A DNA stretch of 64,000 nucleotides from Cololabis saira (GCF_033807715.1 NC_084590.1:6948327-7012326); one strand, 5' to 3'. Positions 34,195-44,847 are shown, counted from the stretch's first letter. Numbers and translations are program-made. Notes: generated by a model from the letters alone, not told the origin.

Positions 34195-34414
34195 CTGATG
34201 GACAAGAATGGACATGTCACACAGTAGAAATACAAAAGGTTTTGTTAGAGAGTTTGAGAATTATCATTATAACCTTAGGGTTAGTTAACACAGATACACT
34301 TTAAAATCATTTATTCAACAGAAAGTGAAGCCAAAGTGAACAAAGGGCGCGTTTGACAGTCCTACGTACCACCGTCCACAGGGTTTAAGAGTTGTATTCA
34401 TGTGCTGCAGTCAT

Positions 34415-34960
34415 CATTGACAAACTGATCCTCATCATTGACGAACTGATCCTCATCATTGACAAACTGATCCTCATCATTGACGAACTGATCCTCATCA
34501 TTGACAAACTGATCCTCATCATTGACAAACTGATCCTCATCATTGACGAACTGATCCTCATCATTGATGAACTGATCCAAATAAATGATGAACTGATCCT
34601 CATCATTGATGAACTGATCCTCATCATTGATGAACTGATCCTCATCATTGACGAACTGATCCTCATCAGCGACAAACTTATCCTCATCATTGAAGCCATA
34701 TGATCCAGGTCCTGGTCCAGGTTTCTTCCCTCCTAAAGGGGAGTTTTTCTTGCCTTGGCTTAAGGTTTTTAATTTTACCTGCCATTGTTTATGTTATGTT
34801 TATGTAATAATTGCTCGGGGGTCATGTTCTGGTCTCTGGAAAGATCCTAGAGACAACTTCTGTTGTAATAGACGCTATATAAATAAAATTGAATTGAATT
34901 GAATTAGTCCTCATCATTGACGAACTGATCCCTATCATTGACGAACTGATATTCAGCAGG
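34415..34960. repeat. 21-bp minisatellite in adamts15 intron, split by an insertion
   Basis: About 13 units of ATTGACGAACTGATCCTCAT C, with variants GACAAA and GATGAA, run from 34415 to 34690. They resume at 34906 after a dispersed repeat (34706-34905). The 21-bp period leaves all frames open, which explains several false ORFs. It begins about 220 bp downstream of the last exon's acceptor in plus coordinates, that is, just upstream of the exon in the gene. Confidence 0.95.
34706..34905 (+). repeat. LINE-tail type dispersed repeat inserted in the minisatellite
   Basis: From 'CAGGTTTCTTCCCTCCTAAA' to 'ATATAAATAAAATTGAATTG AATTGAATT', sense to the plus strand. Minisatellite units are on both sides, so the insertion postdates the array. 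Confidence 0.85.
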
Positions 34961-35615
34961 TGAACACATCTCTATAAAAGCAGATGTTTATAGCCGAGTC
35001 TACAGCGTTTCAGCAGAACCACCTCAGACCCACTGTCAAGCACATTGTTAGAGGGATGCTGGTCTGGACCTGAACACCTGCTAGTCCCTATGTGGACCAT
35101 GACCTCCTCTGGAGACCAGAGTCTTCAATGCAAGTCATTTTCAAATAGCAGCCTGATAATCAAAACAACGAATCATGAGTAGAAAGCTTGTGATGTTTTC
35201 TGCCTCTGTGCTAAGCCTGTTTTATGTATCTCGTACTGTCAAACATCTTTGAGCAGTCGAAGACATAGTGCAGGGATCTTCTTTGTCCTTATAAGAACAT
35301 GAGCCACACCGCTATGAAAATGATGAACTCGGTAAGAAACCTTTAAGATGGCTTCAAAGTGGAAATCCTTATACGAGATGGAGGAACACAGATACGACAA
35401 CCTCCAGGTCTGACTTATGCTTGTTATTCTTGTTCTGTGAAGCTTGGGATCTGGACAGAGACGTGTTCTAGCTTCAAACGTGTAATATTTATCATTCTTA
35501 TATAACTGCAATTTACGTTTTAAAAGATGCTATCAACTTACAAAACACAACATTAAACGCTGTACTGTAAACCGTTGCATGCAGCTTCTTTTCTAAGGTT
35601 TTGTATACAGCCTGT
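34961..35615. other. adamts15 intron, unassigned
   Basis: No further element recognised. Confidence 0.4.
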
Positions 35616-35619
35616 GAAA

Positions 35620-36060
35620 ACACCCCATGATTCAGCAGCTTGGAGATCCACCTTCAGCAGCAGGAACTCTCAGTAGACATTTCCTTCAGCAGGAACTCTC
35701 AGTAGACGTTTCCTTCAGCAGGAACTCTCAGTAGATGGTTCCTGTCTTTCTTCAACAGTGTCTCTCATGGTTCTGGTTCCAACGCTACTTAGATTCATTG
35801 CATCTCAACCAGGTTCAGGTCTGGACTTTGACCCAGAACCTGAATTCTTCAATTTTCATCATTCTGATGTAGATCTGCTGCTGTGTTTGGGATAATTTCC
35901 TGTCACATGACCCAGTTTCAGCTTCATTTGTCAGTCCGATGTCGTCACATGTGTCTCTAGAAGACTCTGGTCTAAGGAGGAGGTCATGGTCCACTCAGTG
36001 ACTGGCAGGTGTCCAGGTCCAGACCACCATCCCTCCACCTCCGTGCTTGTTGTAAACTCA
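35620..36060. mobile_element. Tc1-like transposon relic
   Basis: The wording 'GATTCATTGCATCTCAACCA', 'GATCTGCTGCTGTGTTTGGG', 'TTTCAGCTTCATTTG' and 'CACCATCCCTCCACCTCCG' is that of diverged Tc1-like copies found throughout fish genomes. A 27-29-bp triplication (TTCAGCAGGAACTCTCAGTA) is at 35655-35742. No frame survives. Confidence 0.55.
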
Positions 36061-36242
36061 AGTTCTGGGTTGGTCTACAGGGGAGCTCCCATCTGAGGGC
36101 TGCTAGCCAGAGCTAACAGGAGCACACCAGTTGGACTCCCTCTAGATCATCAACTCTACCTTTTGGCACCAGCTAGATCCTCTGGTCAAGCAACTTTTGT
36201 ATCGGACCATGGCAGAGCCACCAATATCCGAAACTAATACAC

Positions 36243-36283
36243 TTTCCAGAGACCCAGAACATAAACCCCCGAGCAATTATTAC

Positions 36284-36314
<31 letters not shown>

Positions 36315-36640
36315 CTTGGATTTATATAGCGCCCTTCTAGGCACCCAGAGCGCTTTACAGAAATCATTATTCATTCATACACATTCTCACCAGTGGTGGT
36401 AAGCTACATTGTAGCCACAGCTGCCCTGGGGCAGACTGACGGAAGCGTGGCTGCCATATCGCGCCTAACAGCCCCTCCGACCACCACCAACATTCAAACA
36501 CATTCACACACATTCACACCGGGCAAGGTGACAATGGCACGTAAAAACTCCCATAGTGGGAGAAAAGCCTTAAGCCAAACAGTGGCAAGGAAAAACTCCC
36601 CTTTAGGAGGGAAGAAACCTTGAGCAGGACCAGGCTCTTA
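36243..36640 (-). repeat. LINE-tail type dispersed repeat, antisense, split by a SINE
   Basis: The antisense copy starts 'CTTTCCAGAGACCCAGAACA...CCCCGAGCAATTATTACATA', is interrupted by the SINE at 36287-36531, and resumes 'CACGTAAAAACTCCCATAGT' to 'CCCCTTTAGGAGGGAAGAAA'. Confidence 0.75.
36287..36531 (-). mobile_element. 5'-truncated SINE, antisense
   Basis: The (TAA)n tail is followed by 'GACTTGGATTTATATAGCGC', 'CCAGAGCGCTTTACAGA' and 'GGCAGACTGACGGAAGCGTG'. This is the body and tail of the SINE that is full length in sense at 56208-56565. The tRNA-like head is missing. Confidence 0.8.
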
Positions 36641-37254
36641 AGGGGGGACCCTCCTGCCGAAGACCAGACTGGGGGAGTCGGGGACGTCAGCAGCACATAG
36701 CAGACATCCACGCAGGCAGGTGGAAGCAGCAGCGGGATGACCAGAGGGGGGTGGGGGACCGCAGGCAGGTGGAAGCAGCAGCGGGATGACCAGAGGTGGA
36801 AGCGGTTAATACTTCCGAATTTGAAACAAGAAGTAGCAGCGGTTTGTTAGGAAATACTGATGCTATTCCTAACCAGAAGTTAGCCGAGCGGCCAAGAGCT
36901 GAAACAAGGTCCAGCAGAGCTGGTGGACCTTGTTTTAGCTCTGTCGGCACTTGTTTCAGATGCCGTTACAGCTCTGGCTGTATGAGGTGGGCATGTTCCA
37001 GTTGGTTCATCAGTTATGATGATTAGCAGCACCTGGCTACAACTTACCCTCTTAAATATCATGTATGCATCCAGAGGATACGTTCACAGATTGATTGTGA
37101 GTGTTGGCTGTTCTTAAGTAAATGTCATCCATTGTTCATCCAAGACTGGCTAAAGGCCAGACCATTGACGATAATACCCAGAAACATGAGCCTGAAAACT
37201 GAAGCAGGCTGTACTTTATTGCTTGCTCGACTGTAGCGTACATGGATTACTTAC
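36641..37254. other. adamts15 intron, unassigned, with a short duplication
   Basis: A segment containing 'GCAGGTGGAAGCAGCAGCGG GATGACCAGAGG' occurs twice in tandem at about 36714-36797, separated by a GGGGGTGGGGGACC run. Otherwise nothing is recognised. Confidence 0.5.
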
Positions 37255-37430
37255 ATGGGCTTTGTGAACATTCCTGAGACCTTCTTGCAGCCATGGTTGT
37301 CCCCTCCACACACACCACACTTGTCAAACTTCTTGTTGGAGTCCAGCTTGCCATCACAGCCCGCCTTGATACATTTTCCCTGGACGCAAATGGCCGATGT
37401 GTCAGGAGAACAAGGCGTCCCATCCACAAC
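37255..37430 (-). CDS. adamts15: adamts15 exon (end of cysteine-rich domain)
   Basis: The exon encodes the second part of the cysteine-rich domain of the ADAMTS protease and the first residues of the spacer. It begins [20 protein letters not shown] and continues through '[18 protein letters not shown]' to 'FTKP'. Eight cysteines are visible in this exon, including the CGVCGG signature found in all ADAMTS proteins. The acceptor AG is at 37432-37431 and the donor GTAAGT starts at 37254. The exon is 176 bp, enters in phase 0 and leaves in phase 2 (AT/G giving Met), which matches both neighbours. The domain takes part in substrate exosite binding in the family. Confidence 0.95.
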
Positions 37431-38087
37431 CTGAAACATCACAAACACACATTACACAACAGGACTTACATGATATCTGGTCTAAACAGCTTCTGTGCTG
37501 GATTCCTCTGACTTGAATAAGCATGATAGACAAGCTTTTGTGTAAACGAAATCCTGGCCTAAAACGGTCTAAATTCACTTTATTATTTATTTATTTTTAT
37601 TTTTTTTATTAGGGGTAAGGCACAGTAGAACAGGAATCAATGACACATTTACATTGAGTATCATATTACTGGCCTGTATTTCTGCTAAAAGCTTTCCTTC
37701 CATGATGAATGTATAAATAGATGCTGACGAAACTCGGCTCCGAAGGGACTCCTGCATGCTTTTCTTACTTGTCACATCATTAATTGTCTTCATCTACCAG
37801 AACATCTCTCACTGCCTCACACAACCTTACAAAGCTTTGTGAGAAGAGAGGCGCTCATAATTTCTTCCTAATATGTTCCACCAAGCCTTCTGACACTTGA
37901 GGTGTCCGTTTCAGTGAATTTAGACCGTTGTTGCCAGCTTGTTACCAACCCGCCCAGTCTCCGCCTCTTCCAGGATCTATCCCAGCTCTCTTTGGGTGAA
38001 AGCAATACATTCCGAAAAACATTGACAGTAACATGACAGTAAAGTTTTCACTAATTTGTAAAATTTGCCTTCCCATTTAAACACATA
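37431..38087. other. adamts15 intron, unassigned
   Basis: An AT-rich stretch (37570-37620) and plain intron sequence; no element recognised. Confidence 0.4.
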
Positions 38088-38427
38088 GGGCCCGATTTAC
38101 TAAAGGTTTGCGTGTGTTAAAACGTGTGCAAACTTGACAGCACCCGCAAACCAATGTGCCAGCTGATCTACTAACAGCGTGCAAAGAGGACTGCGTCTCT
38201 CAAATGCGCAAAATTGCACACGCAATTCATTTAGTACTTTTGCCCTGATGAATAATCAATATGGGGCGTACCCGGCAGAAATCCTAAATACTGGGAGGGG
38301 AAGATGCAAATTGCTCCATTTACCACGCGCAATGAGATTTACCAAGCCTGAAAGTAATTGCGCGTATTGTGATTGCGTCTGTATTTAATACGTTTGAAAG
38401 GAAGGTGCTAATCTGCTGCTGCTGTTA

Positions 38428-38649
38428 TTGTGGCAAGGAGGCGACATCCAAAATCAAAGAATACGCAGAGAGAGAGTCTTTATTCTGCTGCATGCTATTT
38501 TAAAAATGGTTGCACAAGTTTTATTAAAGGCCACTTTTTCTTTAGTTCTTCGCCTTATATCTTTTGCCACCTTAACCCTGATTATTTATCTTATTGAACG
38601 TGAAATCATCCTTCGTAAATTACATTTAATTAAAACCCGTGCTTATTAA
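38428..38649 (+). CDS. Small Harbinger-borne ORF of unknown function
   Basis: A 73-codon frame, beginning MWQGGDIQNQRIRRERVFIL and ending 'LIEREIILRKLHLIKTRAY'. The same protein ends are kept in copy C (53149-53433, minus), where a 63-bp insert in the middle keeps the frame. It is basic at both ends with a hydrophobic centre. I do not recognise a domain. The matching frame in two copies and an indel divisible by three hint at coding use in the ancestor, but two copies are too few to prove it. It might be one exon of the lost transposase gene. Confidence 0.4.
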   Translation: MWQGGDIQNQRIRRERVFILLHAILKMVAQVLLKATFSLVLRLISFATLTLIIYLIEREIILRKLHLIKTRAY

Positions 38650-38727
38650 TCACAAAACACAGGTTAAACATCATGACCAAATCCGCTCCGACCCGGTGTC
38701 AGTGATCAGCGCAGAGACTGCAGCTTC

Positions 38728-38847
38728 GCCTGAATTATGGTTCTGCGTTAAATCGACGGCGTATAGGGTCGCGGTGCGGTGTGCGTCGCCGCGTACCCTA
38801 CGCCGTCGGTCTGCGTTGGTGTGACGCGGAACCATAAATCAGCCTTT
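38728..38847. mobile_element. GC-rich palindromic MITE (family M, copy 2)
   Basis: Ends GCCTGAATTATGGTTCTGCG and CGCGGAACCATAAATCAGCC. It is inserted inside Harbinger copy A at exactly the same site as copy 3 in Harbinger copy C (flanks GCAGCTTC and AGTGTGCGC on both), so it was inserted before the Harbinger element was duplicated. Confidence 0.88.
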
Positions 38848-39087
38848 AGTGTGCGCTCTGTGGGCTGTTCTGAACACTTCTCTTCTTTCGGCCATATGAT
38901 GGTCCCGTCTGTCACACATTTACTGTCAGTGTTTGCTATATAATATATAATATTTGCAATATACTGTGGACATCTGAATAAAAACTTAACTCATAAATAG
39001 ATTAATCAAAGCGCTCTCCAGCTCTGTGTCTGATCTTTTTCTCCTCAGATCATGCCGAGCACCGCCGGGTCACGCAAACCCGACCAA

Positions 39088-39339
39088 TTAAATATTAAAA
39101 TCAAATTCAGTCCTGTGGCCCGTTTTTCTATTTCGTATTTTTGATCTGTGCCTAAAATTGAAATATGAAACACCAGACGTTTTTCCGTTTTTTGTGTTAC
39201 CAACTGCATTTATTCTATCGCAGGTTTTCTCCGATATTGCGTTTCTTTTGGTAATGTTTAAATTTCTTTGCTGTAGTTCATGAATGTGTTTATTTGCCTC
39301 TTCCACTAAAATCTCTAACTCCAACTCGTCAAATTTCAT
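39088..39339 (-). pseudogene. Myb/SANT-like protein of the Harbinger element, copy A
   Basis: The 83-codon frame reads 'MKFDELELEILVEEANKHIH', then 'RINAVGNTKNGKTSG'. 'ELE.LVEE....' followed by 'INAVGNTK.(R)T' is the layout of the Myb/SANT-like protein that PIF/Harbinger elements encode beside the transposase; in that family it binds the element and helps the transposase enter the nucleus. The tryptophan expected before 'RINAVG' and the last recognition helix ('W.DLK') are missing, so the DNA-binding function is doubtful. Copy C (52412-52714) is the same with a longer N-terminus. Confidence 0.6.
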
Positions 39340-39524
39340 TTTGCGCTTGAGACCTTAAGACACGCAACACCTCATTTAAATACTGCTGTTTGCACCTGTT
39401 ATCAATTGCGCAGGCAATCTTAGTTGATCACCCGCAAACCACGCAACAACTGCACACGCAAACTTTTTCAGTGCACACGCAATTTAGTACTCTTTATTTA
39501 GGATCTTAGTAAATCGGGCCCTTA

Positions 39525-39839
39525 GAAGGAGCTTTGGCATTGAAGATCCAAAGTGATGAAGAATGTCAGGGGTAATATTGTCCCATTCTCACAGCAAAAA
39601 CAAATTCAAGTTTTTATTTGTTGGAGATTTTGTGTTTCAGAATTAGCCGGGATACTCTTTTGGGGACAGGTCAATACTGCAGACAGACGAGTCCACTATC
39701 TGCTCCCTCCTCTTCCTCAGCCATTTGTCCAGAATTTGGTTTTACACTGTGTTGTTGAAAAATACCTTGACATCCCTGAAACAGATGTGGTCTTAAAGGC
39801 AGCAGATTTGGCGTTAAAATCTCAGTCTCTGTGTTAATG
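39525..39839. other. adamts15 intron, unassigned
   Basis: No element recognised. Confidence 0.4.
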
Positions 39840-40690
39840 TTGCCATCTACGATGAAATGAGGTTTGGACACTGATACAACCCCAGACCATCAAAGAATCG
39901 GGATTCTGGACTGGTTTATGACACCAGTATAGATGATCCTTTTCCACTTTGATCCGGAAGCACATAATTTCCTGTTTTTTGAACACAGATCTGAGTGTCA
40001 TCTGCATATAAACTGACATAAACATAAATCAGCAGAGGATGACACTGAGTGGGAGCATGTAGACTTAAAGGGGACCTATTATGAAAAACACGTTTTTTCT
40101 TGCTTTAACATATATAAAGTCGTCTCCCCTCAGCCTGCCAACTCAGAGAAGAAGGAAAGCAACCAAATTCTGCAGTGTCTGTACAGCCGCCCGGATGAGC
40201 CGTCCAGTGTGATGTGGATCTATGAGCTGTTCAGATTCTGCGCCCGTCGTTACGCAAGGACTGATGCGATTTACATAGGTTGGCCTCCGATGTGTGAAAC
40301 CACGCCCACAACTAACTCCGCCGGCCGGAGCTTCCGCCATTTTTTCGTAGCGGTGTATCGCGTCATTCAGGCAGCAAATCAGCACAGTGCCTCATTATCA
40401 TAGCCCCGCCCCCTCAGAATCCCTCATAGATAAGGAGGTTAGAGAATGGGAAGATAAAGACATGGCTCAGAGGCTGAATTTCCAATTAATTTAGCAAAAA
40501 CAATAAAAAGCTTGTTTTTAAGACATTCAAGGCCTGTTTGAAATAGGTATTAGATGCCACAATAGGTCCACTTTAAAGAAGCAGAGGTCCTCATACAGAG
40601 CCTTGTGGTACTCCTCAGTTAGCACAATCCATGTTTCCATGGTGATCGTCCATTCCAGATGCCTCCAAGTCTAGAGATGTCTCTTCTTGA
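39840..40690 (-). mobile_element. L2-like LINE RT fragment, antisense, interrupted
   Basis: Homologous to 24340-24735, with the same block order and the YADD motif ('VSLYADDTQICV') on the minus strand near 40022-39985. The part homologous to 24610-24735 follows at 40573-40690. Between the two halves sits the TTAA element at 40069-40572. Confidence 0.78.
40069..40572. mobile_element. TTAA-targeting MITE inserted in a LINE
   Basis: The ends AGGGGACCTATTATG and, inverted, AGTGGACCTATTGTG are flanked on both sides by TTAA (40065-40068 and 40573-40576). The TTAA duplication places it with piggyBac or Kolobok elements. No coding content. Confidence 0.85.
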
Positions 40691-41278
40691 CAAGGTTAAT
40701 GTTTGGCTTCTTCTTTGCACCAAATCATCATTTGAAAATTTGAAATGACAGCATTATTCTTTTCTTAGACTCCTTGCCAGCACCCATTGTCCAGTACCAA
40801 CTTTTCTGAGATGTGTTGCAGGTTTGAAATGTAAAATTGAGTGTATATTAACAAATTCAATTAAGTTGTTGAGAAACTTGCAGGAAAATGTTTTTCACAC
40901 ACACAACTGCTCTGGGGATGTGGAGCTGAGGAGTTTTATTCACAGAAGCATCGTTAAACTGACATAACTGCTCAGTGTCCCAAGAACAAGCTACCAAATC
41001 AGTTTTGCTACAGCTGGCAATTATCATGACAACAGCCTCCAGATGGTGGGTAATTATCTTCTGGTGGTAGTGTTAATGACGCTGATATGGAATTTGCTAG
41101 GAACGTCCCAGACCTCGCTGTGTTACTCTGCCTCATGAACGAGATGTATCCAAGGGACTCTGATTAGTACAATTTATGTTTTTAAACAAAGTCATTTATT
41201 TTGGGGATGGCAGTCAGTCAAAAGGGAAACAGTGTGATTGCTGAGAGGAAAGATTAAGTGAACAAATCATTTACATAC
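40691..41278. other. adamts15 intron, unassigned
   Basis: No element recognised. Confidence 0.4.
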
Positions 41279-41454
41279 CTTTGGAGCAAGGACGTAGAAG
41301 TATCCGGTCCCATTGGCTCGGCAAATGAGCTTACATTTATCCTTGGGGGAGATGCCTGAATATTTTGGAACCCAAACCACGCTGGAGCCCAGCCTGTTGG
41401 TGTTTAGGTTTAAGCCATTGAACTCCTCGCACTGTTCCTCACGGAAACTCTTCC
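41279..41454 (-). CDS. adamts15: adamts15 exon (first part of cysteine-rich domain)
   Basis: Encodes the first part of the cysteine-rich domain: '[17 protein letters not shown]', '[20 protein letters not shown]' and '[12 protein letters not shown]'. The acceptor AG is at 41456-41455 (CGCCAG/GG) and the donor GTATGT starts at 41278. The first two bases complete a Gly codon begun in the exon at 53928, and the exon ends in phase 0, matching the GTT start at 37430. It has no start or stop of its own. A potential N-glycosylation site (N-G-T) is visible. Confidence 0.95.
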
Positions 41455-41540
41455 CTGGCGACGCAAAAACATGAGATTAGTTAAGTTAAATTCTCTTAGA
41501 AATTCCCCTCTTATTAAAGTAATTTCTGACAAATCACATA

Positions 41541-43068
41541 GGGCCCGATTTACTAAAGGTTTGCGTGTGTAAAAACGTGTGCAAACTTGACAGCACCCGC
41601 AAACCAAAGTGCCAGCTGATCTACTAACAGCGTGCAAAGACGACTGCGTCTCTCAAATGCGCAAAATAGCACACGCAATCCATTTAGTACTTTTGCCCTG
41701 ATGAATAATCAATATGGGGCGTACCCACCAGAAATCGCTAAATACTGGGAGGGGAAGATGCAAATTGGTCCATTTACCACGCGCAATGAGATTTACCAAG
41801 CCTGAAAGTTATTGCGTGGATTGTGATTGCGTCTGTATTTAATACTTTCGAAAGGAAGGTGCTAATCTCCACATGCAAAAGGAGAAATATTTTATTTGAA
41901 TGTTAAAAGGAACCCTGGCTATTAAGACATGTAGGTCTTAAAAGATAAATGTTGGTATCAATTATAACAATGTGATATAAAAAACCTTGTTGATGTCTGT
42001 TTTTATAAAATTTGAAAATATAATTTAACATGTAGGTCGCCATTGTTGTTTACATTCTGGGTAGTGACGTCAGACGGTGGCCACTGCTGGCCCCCGTACA
42101 CTGTTTTGACACCCAGAAACGGATGAAAACACACCTAAACAGGTGACGGCGCACCAGAAACACAGATCAAAACACAGCTAAACATTAAGGTGACGGAGCA
42201 CCTATAAAAAAGTAAAAAAAAAAAAAAAAAAAAAATTCCGCACCATAAAGCATGAACTATAAAAACACCATAAAACTCAGACATACTAACAGACCACACG
42301 TTTCAACTAGCAGATAGCCGATGCTACAATAAAAACCCCAGCCAGATCTGGCGTCATTAAATTAAATAAAGATGTTCTTGCCTATTTGACGCGAAGTCTC
42401 CGGTGTTGTGCCGTATTCAGCACCCCTGCCGTGAAAAGCACCCCCTCGTCTGACAAAAATTATATTCTCATTCCGTGTTCTGTTGTCCATGTTCTGTTTA
42501 GCGTCCAGTTTTGTGTTAATGATTCATGTTTAAATACGCTCATGGATTCGGGTAAAAAAAAAAAAATCGGGTAAATGGTTATTGATGTCATTAATTAATA
42601 GCCTGCTTACTGTGTTGTCCATAATATTTGTAAATATATATAATATAAACTCCTAAGTATGTGTTTGTGTGAGTGTGTATATATAAATATATTGAAGTGT
42701 CAGTGTGTTGTTTTTTTTCTTGGTCTACTTATCATTGAATATACGAGGGGGTGCTTTTCACGGCAGGGGTGCTGAATACAACAATTTGCCTCGTCCACTA
42801 ATATCTCTATAACTCCAACTCGTCAAATTTCATTTTGCGCTTGCGACTATATCCTGCTTTCCATCCAGACTCTCCATGGCGCAAAGTTTGCGCCGCAAAC
42901 TGTAAGACGCGCAACACCTCATTTAAATACTGAGGTTTGCACCTGTTATCAATTGCGCACGCAATCTTAGTTGATCACCCGCAAAACACACAACAACAGC
43001 ACGCGCAAACTTTTTCAGTGCACACGCAATTTAGTACTCTTTATTTAGGATCTTAGTAAATCGGGCCC
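41541..43068. mobile_element. PIF/Harbinger-like element, copy B, with replaced middle
   Basis: Same ends as copies A and C (GGGCCCGATTTACTAA and inverse). The exact 3-bp duplication ATA flanks it (41538-41540 and 43069-43071). The first 330 bp and last 285 bp match copies A and C, but the middle (about 41871-42785) is unrelated. It lacks the two small ORFs and the family M passenger, and instead holds a poly(A) run (42213-42234) and another TIR element (42413-42779). It lies in the long adamts15 intron. Confidence 0.85.
42413..42779. mobile_element. 367-bp TIR element nested in Harbinger copy B
   Basis: Both ends carry the same 37-bp terminal inverted repeat without mismatch. It starts GTATTCAGCACCCCTGCCGT and ends ...GCACCCCCTCGT. 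The interior is AT-rich and non-coding. No target duplication is evident next to the repeats. Perfect 37-bp ends mean that the insertion is young compared with the host element. Confidence 0.85.
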
Positions 43069-43126
43069 ATAGAGTCACGATTCACCAGTTTTAACTTAAA
43101 AGTGGTGCATGGATGTCCGTTTAGGA

Positions 43127-43350
43127 CAGGGGTGTCCAAAGACGGTCCTCAAAGGCCGGTGTTCTGCAGGTTTTAGATGTTTCCCTGCTTCAGCACACCG
43201 TGATAAAAGTAGCTGTGTCACCAACAGAGTTGTCCAGACTTGGATGGCAAGCTGGTGACGACCGTTAATTTGAATCAGGTGTGTTGAAGCAAGGAGATAT
43301 CTAAAACATGCAGGACACCGGCCCTCGAGGACCGACTTTGGACACCCCTG
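43127..43350. mobile_element. hAT MITE with 8-bp TSD
   Basis: Terminal inverted repeats of about 70 bp start CAGGGGTGTCCAAAGACGGT and, inverted, CAGGGGTGTCCAAAGTCGGT. GTTTAGGA is duplicated exactly at 43119-43126 and 43351-43358. The 8-bp duplication and CAGGGG end identify hAT. Confidence 0.93.
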
Positions 43351-44539
43351 GTTTAGGATGACTGAGGTGTAGGGACAAATGATCACCTCTTTTTTAAACC
43401 CAGGGGATGGACACCTTCATCCCCAGCTCTCTGACAGAATCAGCCTCTATCCAAGCTCTTTAATCCAGCTCTTCATTTTCCACCTAAATACTCTAACCTC
43501 AGGTCCCACCACTGTCCCATTGGAGTCTCACCTGGGTTCCAGCTGTGCTGTTGCAGCATGTTTTTTTTTATTCAGTCCGCAAATGATGACGAAAAGCATT
43601 CTGGGAAATTTTTCTGGCCCTAGATCAGCTAGGGTGCATCTGAAAACCCTCGATCCGTAGGGACAGATTCATAGCCATTACCCTCGTTTTCTCCACTACC
43701 CCTAGGTGAAAAGAGGAATCGGGACACCACTACCCTCACGGGAACGTAGTGCTGGGCGGTATGACCAAAAATTTATATCACGGTATTTTTCCAAATCATA
43801 TCGGTTTCACGGTATATCACGGCATTTTTTTTTCATGCACAACTGGGTGTTAACCACATTTTCTAATGATTTGGAAAGGAATTGCTGCAGTAAATTGGCT
43901 TAGAATGGCCTATTTTACTGTCATGAGGAGGAAATATTGTAGAAAATCATTAATGTCCGCACTAGTATAAATAAATTTGATTTAGGCATGCTTTTCAAAG
44001 AAAAAAATCTTTTACAAAATTACAAGGTAGAAAATATATATTGAACATAAAAAACTGAACATTTTTTAATTTCCCAGCATTATGTTGTATTGGTTCCACA
44101 TCCTGGTGAATGTTAGGTAAAATTCTTATGTGGTTACTTTTTGGTTGGCCAACGATTTATGTTTGTGGTGCGCAACTGGTACGGGAGCGGCCAGTCTATT
44201 TCCTTATCCACCTTATTCCTGGAGCCTCTACTGTAGAAACTGCTGTGGGAGTAACTTCCGGTTAGCCGCCGGAAGTTCCGTAACGCCATTGACTAACCAT
44301 GGCAGCTGAGCATGAACAGCGGTTTATTTTAAAGCAATTTGCTTTCAATCTAGCAGAGAAGTTACGGTTTTGTTTTCTGACATTTAATGTTTAACATGTT
44401 TATCAACCGTAGCATTTACTAAAATGTCCTTGTGGAGCTCGGGTACGTCGTTTTGTGGAGGAAAACCTGCATCATACTTTGTGGCTCGGATCCGACAGAC
44501 TGCCGGAGGAGAGACGGGAATCCTCAGAGGATTGACAGG

Positions 44540-44640
44540 AATATCATGAGAATATCAGGTATGATTTCAGGTTAATGTCATGAGAATATCAGGTATGATT
44601 TCAGGTTAATGTCATGAGAATATCAGTTATGATTTCAGGT
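44540..44640. repeat. ~38-bp tandem triplication
   Basis: Three units of 'TCATGAGAATATCAGGTATG ATTTCAGG' with 'TTAATG' linkers. Confidence 0.9.
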
Positions 44641-44847
44641 GTATGGAGGACACAGCATTGTAGTATTTGTCCGGTAATGACAACCTTTAGTATTATTTAT
44701 TATTATTTTCTGTGCAGTTAAAATACAAAGTGTGTTTATGGCACGGACTGCAGGGCAGCATTAGAATAAAAATACAATAGTTTCACTACAGACATGTTGA
44801 TAAGAAAAAAGTTTTTTGTTAATTAAATTTTAAATCTTAGCTGTGAT

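Larger units (their letters stand above)
38088..39521. mobile_element. PIF/Harbinger-like element, copy A
   Basis: The ends are inverted GGGCCCGATTTACTAA (38088) and TTAGTAAATCGGGCCC (to 39521), followed inward by repeated CGCAAACC, TTGCGTGTG and GTGCGCAAA-type words. The flanking triplets are ATA and TTA, one base apart; in copies B and C they are identical, as expected for the 3-bp Harbinger duplication. It carries two small ORFs (38428-38649 plus, 39088-39339 minus) and a passenger MITE at 38728-38847. It lies in an adamts15 intron. No transposase is present. Confidence 0.85.

Noticed and set aside
33741..34304. 187-codon plus-strand ORF opposite the last adamts15 exon
   Set aside because: It is the antisense shadow of a real exon; no domain or splice logic supports it.
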